From Anabas testudineus (Eukaryota > Chordata > Actinopteri > Anabantiformes > Anabantidae), in assembly GCF_900324465.2 (NCBI RefSeq), contig NC_046625.1, positions 14,424,019-14,488,018 of the forward strand: a stretch of DNA of 64,000 nt. The letters run 5' to 3'. The notes below the pieces were generated by a model. The model saw only the letters and a program-made list of their open reading frames with translations, searched no databases and had not been told where the DNA came from. The position numbers were made by a program, and so were the translations under genes. Positions 44,728 to 55,959 of this stretch are shown piece after piece (position 1 is the first letter of the stretch; every line of letters starts with the position of its first letter).

Positions 44728-47618
44728 TTAAAGTCTCTTTCTCTGTGGTCCAATGGTGCCACCTGGCTGCCAGCCTCTGTACTTCATACTGGTGTTTGGT
44801 TGGCGTCTCAGCAAAGTGTCACCTCCATCTATGTCTTTGGGTTTGTCATAAACTGTAGTTATATGAAACTCTGTTCTGGCCTTTTTCCCAGGATGTAAAA
44901 GCAATTTCTCTCCATGATACCTTAAAAAAAAAAGAAAAAAAGAATAGTATTAGCAATGCATTAAACTCAAAACACAATACATTTAACTACCACAATGTTT
45001 TGTTTCTGTTTTTATTTTTATATATACCCAAAGCCCCTTTTGCAATTGGGATGTTGGCCCTCATTCTCAAGGGCGTCAGGGATCCCAGTTTGACTGTTTC
45101 CCAATCCTTCACCGTCCTTCCAACCCTGCTTCTCCATCACACGGCGGCCAACGCCCTAAAAGGAAAAGAATATTGGAAAATTGCTCATGTCTTAAAAAAA
45201 AAAAAAAGGATGGAGTCAAATTAAGCACAGAGGCAATCTCTTACCTTAGTAAACCTCTCAAAGCTGCCAATAGTTTGACTGTGTCCAGATCTATCTTCAA
45301 GCCCCTCCCTCATCCTTTTTTCATATCGCATTCGGACAAAGTCACGAGCATCCATGTCCCCTCCATCTGTAAGAAGAAGAACTGGGTTAGAGAAAATCTG
45401 ACTCTGACAGGTTAATTCTTAGTTTGGCTCTTTTCTTCAATCAGGGTAATACATAAAAAACTTGAGATACCTTTATCATAGTAAATACTCATGTCAACAT
45501 CCCAGTCATCTGCTGTTTGTTCATCAAAATCTAAAAAAAAAAAAAGAAAGAGGACAGAACGAGACGTAAATACAACAACATTTTCATCAAACAAATACAC
45601 TGCATCTGAAATAGTAGTACACAGAGTTTTATTCTGTTTAGATACCAGTGAATCTGGAAGAAGTCATGGGTTGAGGCAGAAAAATTATCAATATCAACAA
45701 TTATCTTTTAATGTCTGTTATTGTAAATGTGGAGTAGCATTATGGCGTCTAATTTATTAATACTAAATATTCAAAAAACACTGCTAATAACTGCCACTTA
45801 AGTTAGACTCAAAAATTTTGTCAATCGATAGGATGAGTTTATTAAATTTATGTGATTTATTTATTTATTTATATCATCAAGAGACTCATAAGTATGGTTA
45901 ACGTTTTTGTTGCATACCTCCTTCTTCTTCCTGCCAGTATTGTGCATCAGTGTAAAACACTAGACCCGAGCCGCCCTTTTCCCACTTTAGCTCAATCTCC
46001 TCTTCATACAGCCTCTCTTTGCTTCTCTCCTGGCTCGTAACATCATCATGCAAAGCCTCATGACGCTCCCACTCCTCACAGCAGTCGTCATCCTACAAAC
46101 AACCAGAGAAAAACCACAGTCAAAGGATGATAACAGGAATTCAGCCAGCTCTTTGTTCAACATTTATCAATTGTTTGCCATAATGACAGATACTGATAGA
46201 TTTCCTTTGTGGGGGGCTATAAGATATCAACTTATACCCACATCATCTGCATTTGACTCGGCATCCTCCTCATTATTATGCAGCTCATCTGTCTCTTTTG
46301 TTTCTGTGCTATTAAACACCAGCTGTCTTGGTCCAGAGGGTGCAGTAGCCAAAGTGCCTGGTCCTGATATTTCATGCCCAGTTGCTGTTAATACAGTTTC
46401 TTCTGTGGCTGGAAGTGTGTACGTGTCCTGATATTGAAAAGGCACGTTGCCATAACGGCGGTTGGAGCTGGTCTTGGGGAAAGTGAGGCCCAACTTCCGG
46501 ATAAGGCGAGGAGGCAGGCGACAGGACTGAATGAGCTGCAGGAACACTTTAACTGGTGTGCCAACATTCCCATTCTGCATCATAGAGGGTGGATTCAGCT
46601 CGGATAAGCTCTTGAGGTCAGCCTCTGTAAACTGCTCTCTTAAGGAAACGCGGTGGCGCTGTTCAGACTTTGTTTTATAGGGGAATGATCCCTCATCTGA
46701 AAGAAGATGAAAAAGTTTGGTTAGACACAAAGTGATCAAGACAACATGCTTGTAGTAACCAGGATATCCACTGATATTAAGCACACATAGGAGTAAAGTA
46801 GGACAAGATGCTCACAGCATTATCCAAACACCTACGCCTCCTCCTGAAGATCATTTTAAAATAAAGCCAAATGTTCACACAAATTGTAAGTCATTAGTTT
46901 CACATATCACACCAAACAAGCTAAATATGAGCAGTTTTAAAATAATCTGAGTTGTTGAAGGACTAAAGAACAATAAAAACGTCTGTATAAAAGCAGCTAA
47001 AGCCACAATATACAGACTCTTAGCACCTATAAAGACTTGACCCTCACTTAATCATAATGCAGCTAGCTCCATTGGAAACGCATGCATTATATTTTATATC
47101 TGTATGTATAGCTGGTGCAGTCTAACTTTAATTTGACCACTTGTTCTCTGGTACATGTAAAGAAGCACATCTGGCTACAACAACGAGCTGACCCCTCACT
47201 AACCTTTGTCATGTGAAACTTTGATTTTTTTGATAACGCAGCGTCTTCCCAGCCAGTTTCCCTTCGAGTTGATCCAGTGATTTCCCGCATACATCCTGAC
47301 GAACCTGTCGGCGTCTTTAGCGCGAACTGAGACGACGCAGCAGCACGACTTCACCGGCGGCTTCGACGCTGAGCCCTCAGTCGGTACCTGGTCGGTCTCG
47401 GACGATGTGGACGTGCTCGCTCCGGTTTCGCCACTCACCGTGTTTTCAGGCCCCTCGGACTCCCGGAGAACTTCCGGTCGATGACGGTAGTGAAAACACT
47501 GAAAACCGCCGCTTTCTATGAACTGACTGAAATAATTTCTCAGGTCCGCTGAGTGAAAAGTTACAGGAATATTACTAATTGCAAAATACACAGGAGCGTC
47601 GGTCTCGGACTCCGCCAT
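44728..47618 (-). CDS. gpatch3: G-patch domain-containing protein 3
   Basis: Nuclear G-patch protein; the human protein dampens RIG-I/MAVS signalling and has been linked to CXCR4 and eye development (literature knowledge, not visible here). Seven exons: 47618-47204, 46696-46242, 46092-45918, 45530-45471, 45366-45245, 45155-45028, 44920-44728. They encode 515 aa (human 525). The N-terminus has an RRM-like region (VYFAISNIPVTFHSADLRNYFSQF, then CFHYRHRP). The middle contains NVGTPVKVFLQLIQSCRLPPRLI and RRYGNVPFQYQD. An acidic stretch leads to EEWERHEALHDDV and DFDEQTADDWDVDMS. The G-patch follows (GVGRRVMEKQGWKDGEGLG, ending in KRGFGYHGEKL). Start MAESETDAPVYF was chosen by family alignment. 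Exon 2 must end at GAT|GTGGGT; a GTATAAG donor four bases further on would break the frame. Confidence 0.95.
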
Positions 47619-47720
47619 GATTGTTTTGTTCCCTGGACAAGAAACGTCATCGGGACGTCGACGTTCATATGTGGCGTCATATCCGCTTCCGGAGACGTTA
47701 CGTAACTCAATCAAATTATC
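47619..47720 (-). promoter_or_regulatory. gpatch3: gpatch3 promoter region
   Basis: A short CpG-rich block just upstream of the start. It holds several ACGTC/GACGT CRE-like half-sites (47643-47670) and an ETS-type CGCTTCCGG at 47683-47691. There is no TATA box. Beyond 47,720 the DNA becomes strongly AT-rich, which fixes the likely promoter to about 100 bases. Confidence 0.45.
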
Positions 47721-49242
47721 ATTTTGTATGACATTGTTTTCTATTTGGTTTTTAATAATAATAATATAACTATTTACGGGTTATAAACTCAATTACTGCT
47801 TAATAAATAATGTACTAATGCTTTATAAAGAAATTATAAAATCTATTTAAAAAAACCCATAAACAGTTACATAAATGGTTCTTATAGAAACTTTTCTTAA
47901 CGATGTGTTATGGGTGACTGTCTAGCATTTGCTCATTGCTTTTCCCACAAAAAAATATTATTCTTTATTAGTGAAGAATACTTTGAATACATTTAAATCA
48001 ATGGTGCGCTGCATACAAGGAAGTAAACAGTGACACAAGACCAGAAAAGGGCACATGATACAAAAGTAAACATACATTATTGACCAGAGTTATTAGTGGC
48101 TATGGCTGAGCCTGTAATATTCTTCTCTATTTCACAGTGCACTAAACAGTGCGGCAGAGGAACAGAGATAGAGTCCCATGAAACATAGACATAATAAATA
48201 AATAACAGAAAAAGATAAACTTAGCAGATAAAAACATAGACATAGACATAATCTACTTTTGATGACCAGATATAATGTCTATCAAACCGTACAGGCTCTG
48301 CTGACAATCTATAATGTATACATACTCAACTGTATCTAAGGTTATGTGCATTAGTGTCTGTTTCTTTCTATATCTTCACTTTCTAAAATCTTCACCTACC
48401 TGAAATAGCCCTGATGATCCAAAAATATACTGGTTTGCAAAGATGAAGTGACTAAGTGTTATGTACTTTGACTGAGAGCAGCCACATCACATCATCACAT
48501 CAGGCCATATCCATGAAAGCAGAACAAACCCAAGCACACACAAACAAAACCAAACAAACACATATTATAATCAGGATTGCAAGATTTATTCAGAGAGTAG
48601 CATATACAAGGACTTCAATGTGATCCTGTCTTAGGATTAAAAGCTTAGACATGAGCATAATGCAGATTCTGTGTAGTTGGGGGGGGGTTATGTAATTATT
48701 GACATTGTGGAGTTGTGAATGTGCAAAATATATAACATATATATATAAGAAGAAGCAAAATATAGATATGTAGCTTAGTATGCATGTACATATAAAAATA
48801 AATTATAGTTTTGATTAACAATAGAAACTAAAAAATGATAAATAAATACTAGTGAAAACTACTTTGCTACTCTCTTTATTTGACGGCAGAATTGCAAAGG
48901 AGACAGGAAACTTGAGGGGAGAGAGAAATGGGTGTAACATACCCCAAAGATCCCAAGGTGGACTCAAACCTTGGGGTTATGTGTTATGTGCCTTTAACAT
49001 TTAGCTACGACTGCTGTCAGAAATTATAGAGGAACAGACATCTGTGAGAGTCGACAAGTTCTGAGACCAATGTTCTTCTCCGCACATTGCACAACATGCT
49101 GCAGCCTGTGCTTGGAGTGTGATGATGAGGAGGAGATGACAGATTCAGTGATGCCTGTGTAGAAATATACCAGTAGTGCTTATGGCTGTTTCAGCCACAG
49201 TACAAAGAACAAGCACTGTTGGAACTACTCGATGATAGTGTA

Positions 49243-49445
49243 CAGTGGCAAAAAAAGTATGTGAACCCTTTGGTATTTCATGATTTTCTGCATAAATTTG
49301 TCATAAATTTGATCTGATCTTCATCTAAGTCAAGAGTATTAACAAAAATAATGTGCCCAAACTAATGATCTGTATAATAATAACTGATCTCTTTATTGAG
49401 AACAACGATAAAACCCTCATAGTGATAGTGGAAAAAGTATGTGTA
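49243..49445 (+). mobile_element. Tc1-like transposon end fragment
   Basis: After a TA at 49241-49242 the sequence starts CAGTGGCAAAAAAAGTATGT and continues 'gaaccctttgg...ttctgcataaa...tgatctgatcttcatctaagtca'. This is the terminal inverted-repeat region of a Tc1-like family common in teleosts and also found in lampreys. The internal subterminal repeat AGTGGAAAAAGTATGTG recurs at 49427-49443, as in complete elements, and after that the similarity stops. No transposase part and no right end are present, so it is a solo left-end fragment. Confidence 0.8.
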
Positions 49446-52400
49446 TTTGAAATATTTCACATTTCTACAAGTTACTTTTAGAATGACAACCAAGAAATGT
49501 GCTCTGTCAGAGTTCATTAACCTAGAGGCAAACTTTTCCTTTGGCCTTCACCTCGACTTTTATCGTTGTGTTTTGATAGTCATGGGCAGTAAAACTAGAC
49601 CTGGGTGTCTGGACCCTGACATCACATTACACATTATGTTACATATTTTGTGCATTATTCATAACAACCCTGGCCTGTAAAGGCCCACATACATATTTAT
49701 AAGTCAGAGATTCATTGTTAATTTGGGGTTTAACATCTTTTTAGTTTTAAAATAATGACACCATGATCAGTTTTTCACATTTGGAACTTTAAAATGAAGA
49801 AACAGTTTCACTGGTAAATTGTAAAGCGTAAATTGTTTATATCGATGCCTTTTTAATGTCTTACACTCAGGAATACAGGATTTATTTTTGCAAACCTGAC
49901 AATCTATTTGATGAAAGAAATCAAATGTCCTCAATAATCTTTCTTAACACAAAGCAACCGAGAACCTAGGTGATCCTAGGTGACATAATACAGTTGTGAA
50001 ATTTGAAAAGGATATAACCTAAATCTGGAAATATCTACTTCGTCTCTCTGTGTGGAAATACAATAAATCTTAATCAGATTTTAGTACTTGATGTTTGCTG
50101 TCAGACACCATTTGGTCAGTAACCAAAAATATGTGTCTGGCATCACATCTGGCATTAATACGCATCAATTTCCAGGTACTACTGGCGACCGAGGCCCAAT
50201 TGGTAAGGAGGTCATTTATGAACCCTCAAAAGCAAAAAGGAGGGTAAAGAGATTATTTTATTCAGTATTTACTATAATTTCTCAAGTTGTACATATTAAA
50301 CATAATCAGTGACTGAAAAAAACTGATCAGTATTGTAGTGTTTCGCAGTGTATGTGCTTCTATCTGAATCTTACTGTCTTTATAAGTTAACAATATATTG
50401 CCACTTTTATGGTGAACCTGCCAGAACTATATACTATAAAAATGTGAAATGAATTCTAAGAAGTAAATGATTAAAGTAAAGTATATTTTTCCAAGTGTTC
50501 AAATGACCACATGAATTGAGAGCAACTTGCCTCTGAGTGGGTGGCCTTGTGAAAATGGAGCCAGGCAAATGAACCTGTATTAGCAGTAGGTCAAGGTTAA
50601 CTGTTATATTTCAGATATGGTATCCATCACGCACACAAAATGGTAGTACTGAGAGTTCAATGACCTGGAAAAACTAAAACTGGAGGAAAAACAAGTGTCA
50701 ATATTCAGGGAAAACCTCAGAAGAAAAGCAAACTGTATTTCAATGAAGAAGACATGTTGAATCAGTTCAATTCAAAATTGACCAGTGATTATTCTACAAG
50801 GTTATTATCATTATTATTATTAGAGTGCTTACTTCATAACGTCATTACAGTCGATTTTTAGAGTCTATATGCATGTTAAAAATAATAATAGTAAATAAAA
50901 GGCTTGGCCATTGTTCAGGTGCCAGTCATTACATCATGCTCCATCAGACCTGGACTGTTTAGCTTCCTTAATTTAAGATGATTGCAGTTGTTCCACTAAT
51001 AGATTGAAGGACATTTTATTTTTACTGTCTTGGCAGAGATAAGGGTCTGTCCTCCGTGTCCGTCTCTGCCTGCTCCTAACCTCTATAAACACGAGCCTTA
51101 TCACAGGCATTTACAACTGTCAGCATACGTCACAAAGCCCAAGTGCTGCTGAGGGTATTATAGGACACTTTACGGATAGAATCACATTGTAATAATGTGA
51201 TGTGTTTTATCATGTATTTGAAGCTGCGGTCAATTATTATTTAGTTCATATCAGATATGTCATGTTGCTCATAACGGGTCCCGATGAATCATAATGAGAT
51301 CATACAAGGAACGAAAACGAAGCTGTGAAACAGATTCTCGAGGATTCTTTGAAGAAACAAGTAAAGACAATGAGGGCAGTAAAACAAATATTCGGTGACT
51401 GGTGCTGCCAGTTGTGTCTGGCATGTAATCGCTTTATTGCAGTCATTCACTTTATAGACTGACCTTGAATCTTCTTGTCTGGGGTTCAGATTTGAAACAT
51501 CCATTCTGTGATGGTTTCAGGTGCAGAAGGTGTCCTATCAAAAGTAAAAAAAAAAACATAATTTTTTATTATTTATATAATTTTTTATTTAACAGTGCGG
51601 TGAACATATGCCACAATGTGGAATTTAAAATGTGCTGTTTGTTTATTTGTGACAATGATAAAGCAATTTGCTTATCAGCATCGTACCTCTGTGCCAGGCA
51701 CAGGGAAGATAACAAATTAGAATAAACTCAGTAAATGACAAGAGAAACACCGTACCAGCTGTTGCTGAAATACTCAAATCCCTTTAATTTTCTTTCTTTC
51801 AGAAGAAAATATCTTTCTGTTTAACCATCAGTTCATCTCTTCATTCATCAGCAAGTCACTCACTTCAGTCCAACATTTTTAACGGTGTATATCTAATTTT
51901 AAATTGAAATCTACAAATCAACAAAGTCAATTTTTACATGTTCATTAATATTTAGGGACAAGTGGACAGGGTAGAGCTGCATTGCTTTAATTGAAAAACT
52001 GCTGGATGGATTTCTAAGAACATCTTTTTCAAATTACATCGTCCTACATGATACATCCCAATGACTGTGAGGAGTTCTGACTGGTGCGGCACCATAGAAC
52101 AATTTAAAATTTGGCAGAATCGTCCACTTGGACACAATAATAAACTTTGGTGGTCAAATGTTTTCCCACATGGATTTATTCTTGTTAATAAGATGTCTCA
52201 AGAAGGCAGACATGTAGGACTCAAGGATGAACTGATCAGATTTTGGTGGTAAAAGGTCACAGTTATGTAAAGTATGTCCCATTCTCATTTAATGCTATAT
52301 CTCACAAATGCCTGGAGGGAATTTCATTACATCTGGCACAAAAATCCTCATTTATTCTAATCCTCTACAACTCTAAACTTAGACCATGGTGAGACAGGTC

Positions 52401-52704
52401 AGTTTTACCCTACTGATGATATGTTGCTGCAATAGTAATCCTGCTCTGATGCTGATCCTGGACAACAACTTCAGTGGTTGGTGGCGGTATAGCACTGCAA
52501 GGATGCAATTCTAGTTGTATAATGCATCAACAACACACATTCACATCTCCTTCAGGATGAATTGTAATGTTATTTTAGTGGCATTATCAGGTAAACATTT
52601 TGAGTTGACCTAATACTTTGGTTTATGATTACTTGGGAAAAAAATGCAATCTCTGAACCTCAACTAGAGGTAATTGGCAAATGTTAGCAAACTAACCTAG
52701 TGAA

Positions 52705-52987
52705 CATCCATCCATCCTTTATCCTGACCGCTTCTCCTTTTTGGGGTCAGACGGGTGCTGGAGCAAATCCCAGCTGTCATTAGGCGAGAGGCAGGATACA
52801 CCCTGGACAGTCACAGGGTTGAAATATAGAAACAGACAAATATTCCTTCTCACATTCACACAATTCAGAGCACCAGTTAACCTGACTGCATGTTTTTGGA
52901 CAAGGAGAACATGCAAATGTCACACAGAAAGGCACCCATCTGATCCATAGATTCAAACCCGGGTCCTTCATGTTGCGAGGCAGTGCT
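52705..52987 (-). repeat. Dispersed fish repeat with (CCAT)n end
   Basis: Starts CATCCATCCATCC and contains phrases typical of a ubiquitous teleost repeat: 'ggcgagaggcaggatacaccctgg', 'attcacacaattcagag', 'ggagaacatgcaaa', and a closing 'gaggcagtgctaa'. It is well diverged, so old. The copy at 27441-27522 is the tail of the same family in the other orientation. Class is unresolved; the tetranucleotide end suggests a non-LTR retrotransposon 3' end. Confidence 0.7.
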
Positions 52988-53787
52988 AAATATACATAGT
53001 AAACATAATTATTGTACACATGTTGGCATGATGATGTAAGTATTTAACTCAAAGTATTAATGTACAATGTACAAAGTACAGAGCTATGGAGCTAAAATAA
53101 ATGCTAGATCTATACTAACATTTTATACAATGTACAGACAGTATACAGCACATGAACAATACAAATATGACTGATGTCAATTCACTCTTTTTGGTCTGTA
53201 GTAAAAGATGAGGTTAAAAAATGCATTAGGGGAACTAATGACTCCCTGTATTATGAAATCCTGGTTGTAGAGCTCCTAAGCCATGTTAATTTAAATAGCT
53301 TTCATTTATATTAAAGGTACGCTGTGAAGACATTTTGAAAAGAGGGTTAGGTTAGGCTTCAGTTATCCCATGTCCATATCATTTGCATAGATGCTAATAA
53401 GGTTTTCAACTTTCTAGCAAAAACTAATTACTATGTAGAATATGAAGAATAAGATACATTTATTTCAAAAGGGGAAAAAACTATTTGCTAGTAGTATACT
53501 TCATGATGACTTAACTGGTAGGTTAATGACCCATGTCTGCTTTGGCCTATTTCCAGCTCACCAGGCTTGAGCAGGGACAGTGTGGGCTGATTACCTCAGC
53601 AGTCCTTGGTAGCTTGGTACTGCCTGGGTTAATGACACCAGCTACAAGATAAGGCCCAACCCTCTTGATATCCAGGTGTTACTCCACCAGCTCCTTTTCA
53701 TTGAGAAAAGTTTATCAGTTTCCCAGGGTTATTCCATCAGTTACCTGGCAGAGCACACAGTTGTTTTTCACAGAGTGTATTGACAAG

Positions 53788-53826
53788 TCAAGGTCCACTA
53801 AGCAGGGTGGGTTGGTCTTATAAATA
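53788..53826 (+). promoter_or_regulatory. nr0b2: nr0b2 core promoter with NR5A-type half-site and TATA box
   Basis: TATAAATA at 53819-53826 is followed by a start site expected near 53,850 and the first ATG at 53868. Just upstream, TCAAGGTCC (53788-53796) is one base off the extended half-site TCAAGGTCA bound by NR5A (LRH-1/SF-1) and ERR receptors. Mammalian SHP promoters are activated by LRH-1 through such sites (established). A conserved role here is inference. Confidence 0.55.
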
Positions 53827-53915
53827 AGGGACGCTGGCGGTAGCAGCAGAGCTCACAAGCCCGTGATATGAAAGGACACTTAGGTTTCACTACACAGATC
53901 TATACTACCTATACA

Positions 53916-54832
53916 ATGGATAACAGGTGCAGCTGTTTAGCCAACAGCAACAGGCTTTCGAACCCTATCCTTTACAACATCCTCAGCCAAATGGATAACA
54001 GTAAACCAAGCCAAAACAACTTTAACTATAATTCAGCACCTCATAAATGCAACTGTGAACTTCGGCGGACGGTGTGCCTGAAAAGACCAGCTGAGATTTG
54101 CAAAGAAGCGACGGCGGTCCTGGTGAAAACAGTCCACTTCATGAAGAACTTACCTGCTTTTAACCAGCTGCCGTTAAATGACCAGTTCTTGCTTCTGAAA
54201 AACTGCTGGGCGCCACTCTTCATTTTGGGTTTGGCCCAGGAGCATGTGGACTTTGAGGTCACAGACTCCCCTGCTGACAGCATGCTGAAGAAGATCCTCC
54301 TGACTGGCCAAGAGAGCACTGAGATGGAGAGAGAGCAGCCCACAATGGCAGGTGTCAGCAAACTTGGGTCGTGCCTCAAAAAGTTTTGGACTTTGGATTT
54401 GAGTCCGAAGGAGTATGCATACCTCAAAGGAACCACAATATTTAATCCAGGTCAGTATTCATCTGGTGTTACTCCATAAAAAGCAAATTACAAGAAAATG
54501 GCCCCAACTATTTCTTTATTGTAGATTTCCAAAGCCTGCTAAAAGAATACGGTAGTACAACTAATATTTTCATTTCTATACATGCAAAAGATGTCCCAGA
54601 TCTAAAGGCCGCACTGTTCGTTGAAGGCTTGCAACAGGAAGCTCAGCACGCCCTCAGGGAGGTGGTCCGGCTCCTTCACCCAGGAGACCAGGAGCGCTTT
54701 GCCCAAATCCTCCTCACAGGCTCCATGCTGCAGAGCGTCACACCCAGCCTCATCACTGAACTCTTCTTCCGGTCTGTGATCGGCCAAACTGATCTGCTGG
54801 AGCTGCTGGTCGACATGCTCTTCGCCAGATAG
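53916..54832 (+). CDS. nr0b2: Small heterodimer partner SHP (NR0B2), orphan nuclear receptor
   Basis: A nuclear receptor with a ligand-binding-like domain but no DNA-binding domain; it represses partners such as LRH-1 and HNF4A in bile-acid and lipid feedback (family knowledge). Two exons: 53916-54450 and 54591-54832, giving 258 aa (human 257). It is the only gene here on the plus strand. Start MDNRCSCLANSNRLSNPILYNILSQ was chosen by similarity to the SHP N-terminus, which carries an LxxLL-like LYNILSQ element; an in-frame ATG at 53868 would add 16 residues. The core shows CKEATAVLVKTVHFMKNLPAF, CWAPLFILGLAQ and LDLSPKEYAYLKGTTIFNP, all close to human. The C-terminus is LFFRSVIGQTDLLELLVDMLFAR. 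The acceptor at 54590 restores NPDVPDLKAA like human NPDVPGLQAA. A second acceptor at 54524 is also in frame. Confidence 0.95.
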
Positions 54833-55114
54833 ACTAGATGAACTTCACATAACTGTCCTGGAGAAAGTTGAATTGAATGTTTTTACCTGTGATGAGGGAG
54901 AACCTTTTGTTCCCCTCATGAAATGAAGGAATATCACATATGACGTTAACAAAAACAATGTGTCTCAGTGAATACGAGACTATGAATTACTTATATTTAT
55001 AGTGAAACTGTGTTCACAGTGCTCAGCAGAAAAACACTGTTATCATGCTGTCGATCACAAGATCTTTCCTGTTTGTTTTTAATGTTGTAAATAAGTTTTG
55101 TCTGTGACACTTCA

Positions 55115-55120
55115 AATAAA
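55115..55120 (+). other. nr0b2: Poly(A) signal of nr0b2
   Basis: A canonical AATAAA 283 bases after the nr0b2 stop codon, followed by a T-rich element (TTTATTTTTG). It is the first such hexamer on this strand after the gene, giving a transcript end near 55,140. Confidence 0.65.
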
Positions 55121-55711
55121 TTTATTTTTGTACATGAAGATAATAATCCAGTTCTGTCTCAATCTTGTTTTTGGCACACCCCATAATGTCATAAAGAGTC
55201 TCCTGACAGCATTTACTTTGTGCACGTGATAATGACACTGCGTTCTCAACAGCTTCACCCCTCCAGTTCGTTTGGCAGATGTGTCATCACTTACGTGTTG
55301 TGCAGCCAACTATTGCTCAACCACATGTATTTGAAATTCTTGTCAAGACGCCACGGTTTCCAAAGATAGGAATAATCCCTGGAATCAGTATGAAATGTTT
55401 CAAAAGATCTCAAGCTGTCTATATGATATACAATCCTATACATGTTGTGATTTCAATTTTGAAGTGTATTCTTTCTTATCAATAATCTGGCTGCCAGAAC
55501 AAGCAGAAAACAACATTTTCAGCCTATTTTTTTCTCAAATGTTGGAAGATGACTACATTTTATGTACTTTGTCTCCCTCTCATGGAAATAGTGGGAGTCA
55601 CATGTTTATTCAGATAAATCAAGAAAAACGAAAGTGCAAAAAGAACTGAATCTTATTACTTGAACAAAACAAAAAAACCCTTCAAAAAACAAATATCACA
55701 TTTAATGCACA

Positions 55712-55959
55712 AAAGGGTAAAGCAGTTGTCTGCCAATCATAGGATCGGTGGTTTGATTCCCAGCTGCCTTTTCACATGCCAAAGTGTCCTTGGGCAAGAT
55801 ACTGAACCCCAAGTTGCCCCCGGTGAGTCAGATCAGCTGCATAGCAGCTCTGCCATCGGTGTGTGAGTGTGTGTGTGTGTGAATGAGACGCAGCATAAAG
55901 CGCTTTGACTACCAGTTAGGTAGAAAAGCGCTATATAAGTGCAGACCATTTACCATTTA
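55712..55959 (+). repeat. tRNA-derived SINE, plus strand
   Basis: A tRNA-like head with B-box GGTTTGATTCCC (55750-55761) is followed by TCCTTGGGCAAGATACTGAA and CCCCAAGTTGCCCCC. Next come a short (GT)n tract and the tail AAAGCGCTTTGA ... GAAAAGCGCTATATAAGTGC, ending ACCATTTACCATTTA. This tail is shared by a very common teleost SINE. The copy is nearly full length and only mildly diverged, so younger than the repeats at 52.7 and 27.4 kb. Confidence 0.8.

Larger units (their letters stand above)
47721..53700. other. Intergenic stretch between gpatch3 and nr0b2
   Basis: About 6 kb of AT-rich DNA without a recognisable gene. Mammals have nothing between these two genes except a short spacer, and NUDC lies on the far side of NR0B2; no NUDC exon was recognised here. 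It contains a Tc1-like remnant (49243-49445), an old dispersed repeat (52705-52987) and short AT repeats. Confidence 0.6.

Noticed and set aside
46238-46241. Alternative gpatch3 exon 2 donor GTATAAG
   Set aside because: A reasonable donor, but it adds four bases and leads to an immediate stop (TGA) in exon 3. GTGGGT four bases earlier keeps the conserved frame.
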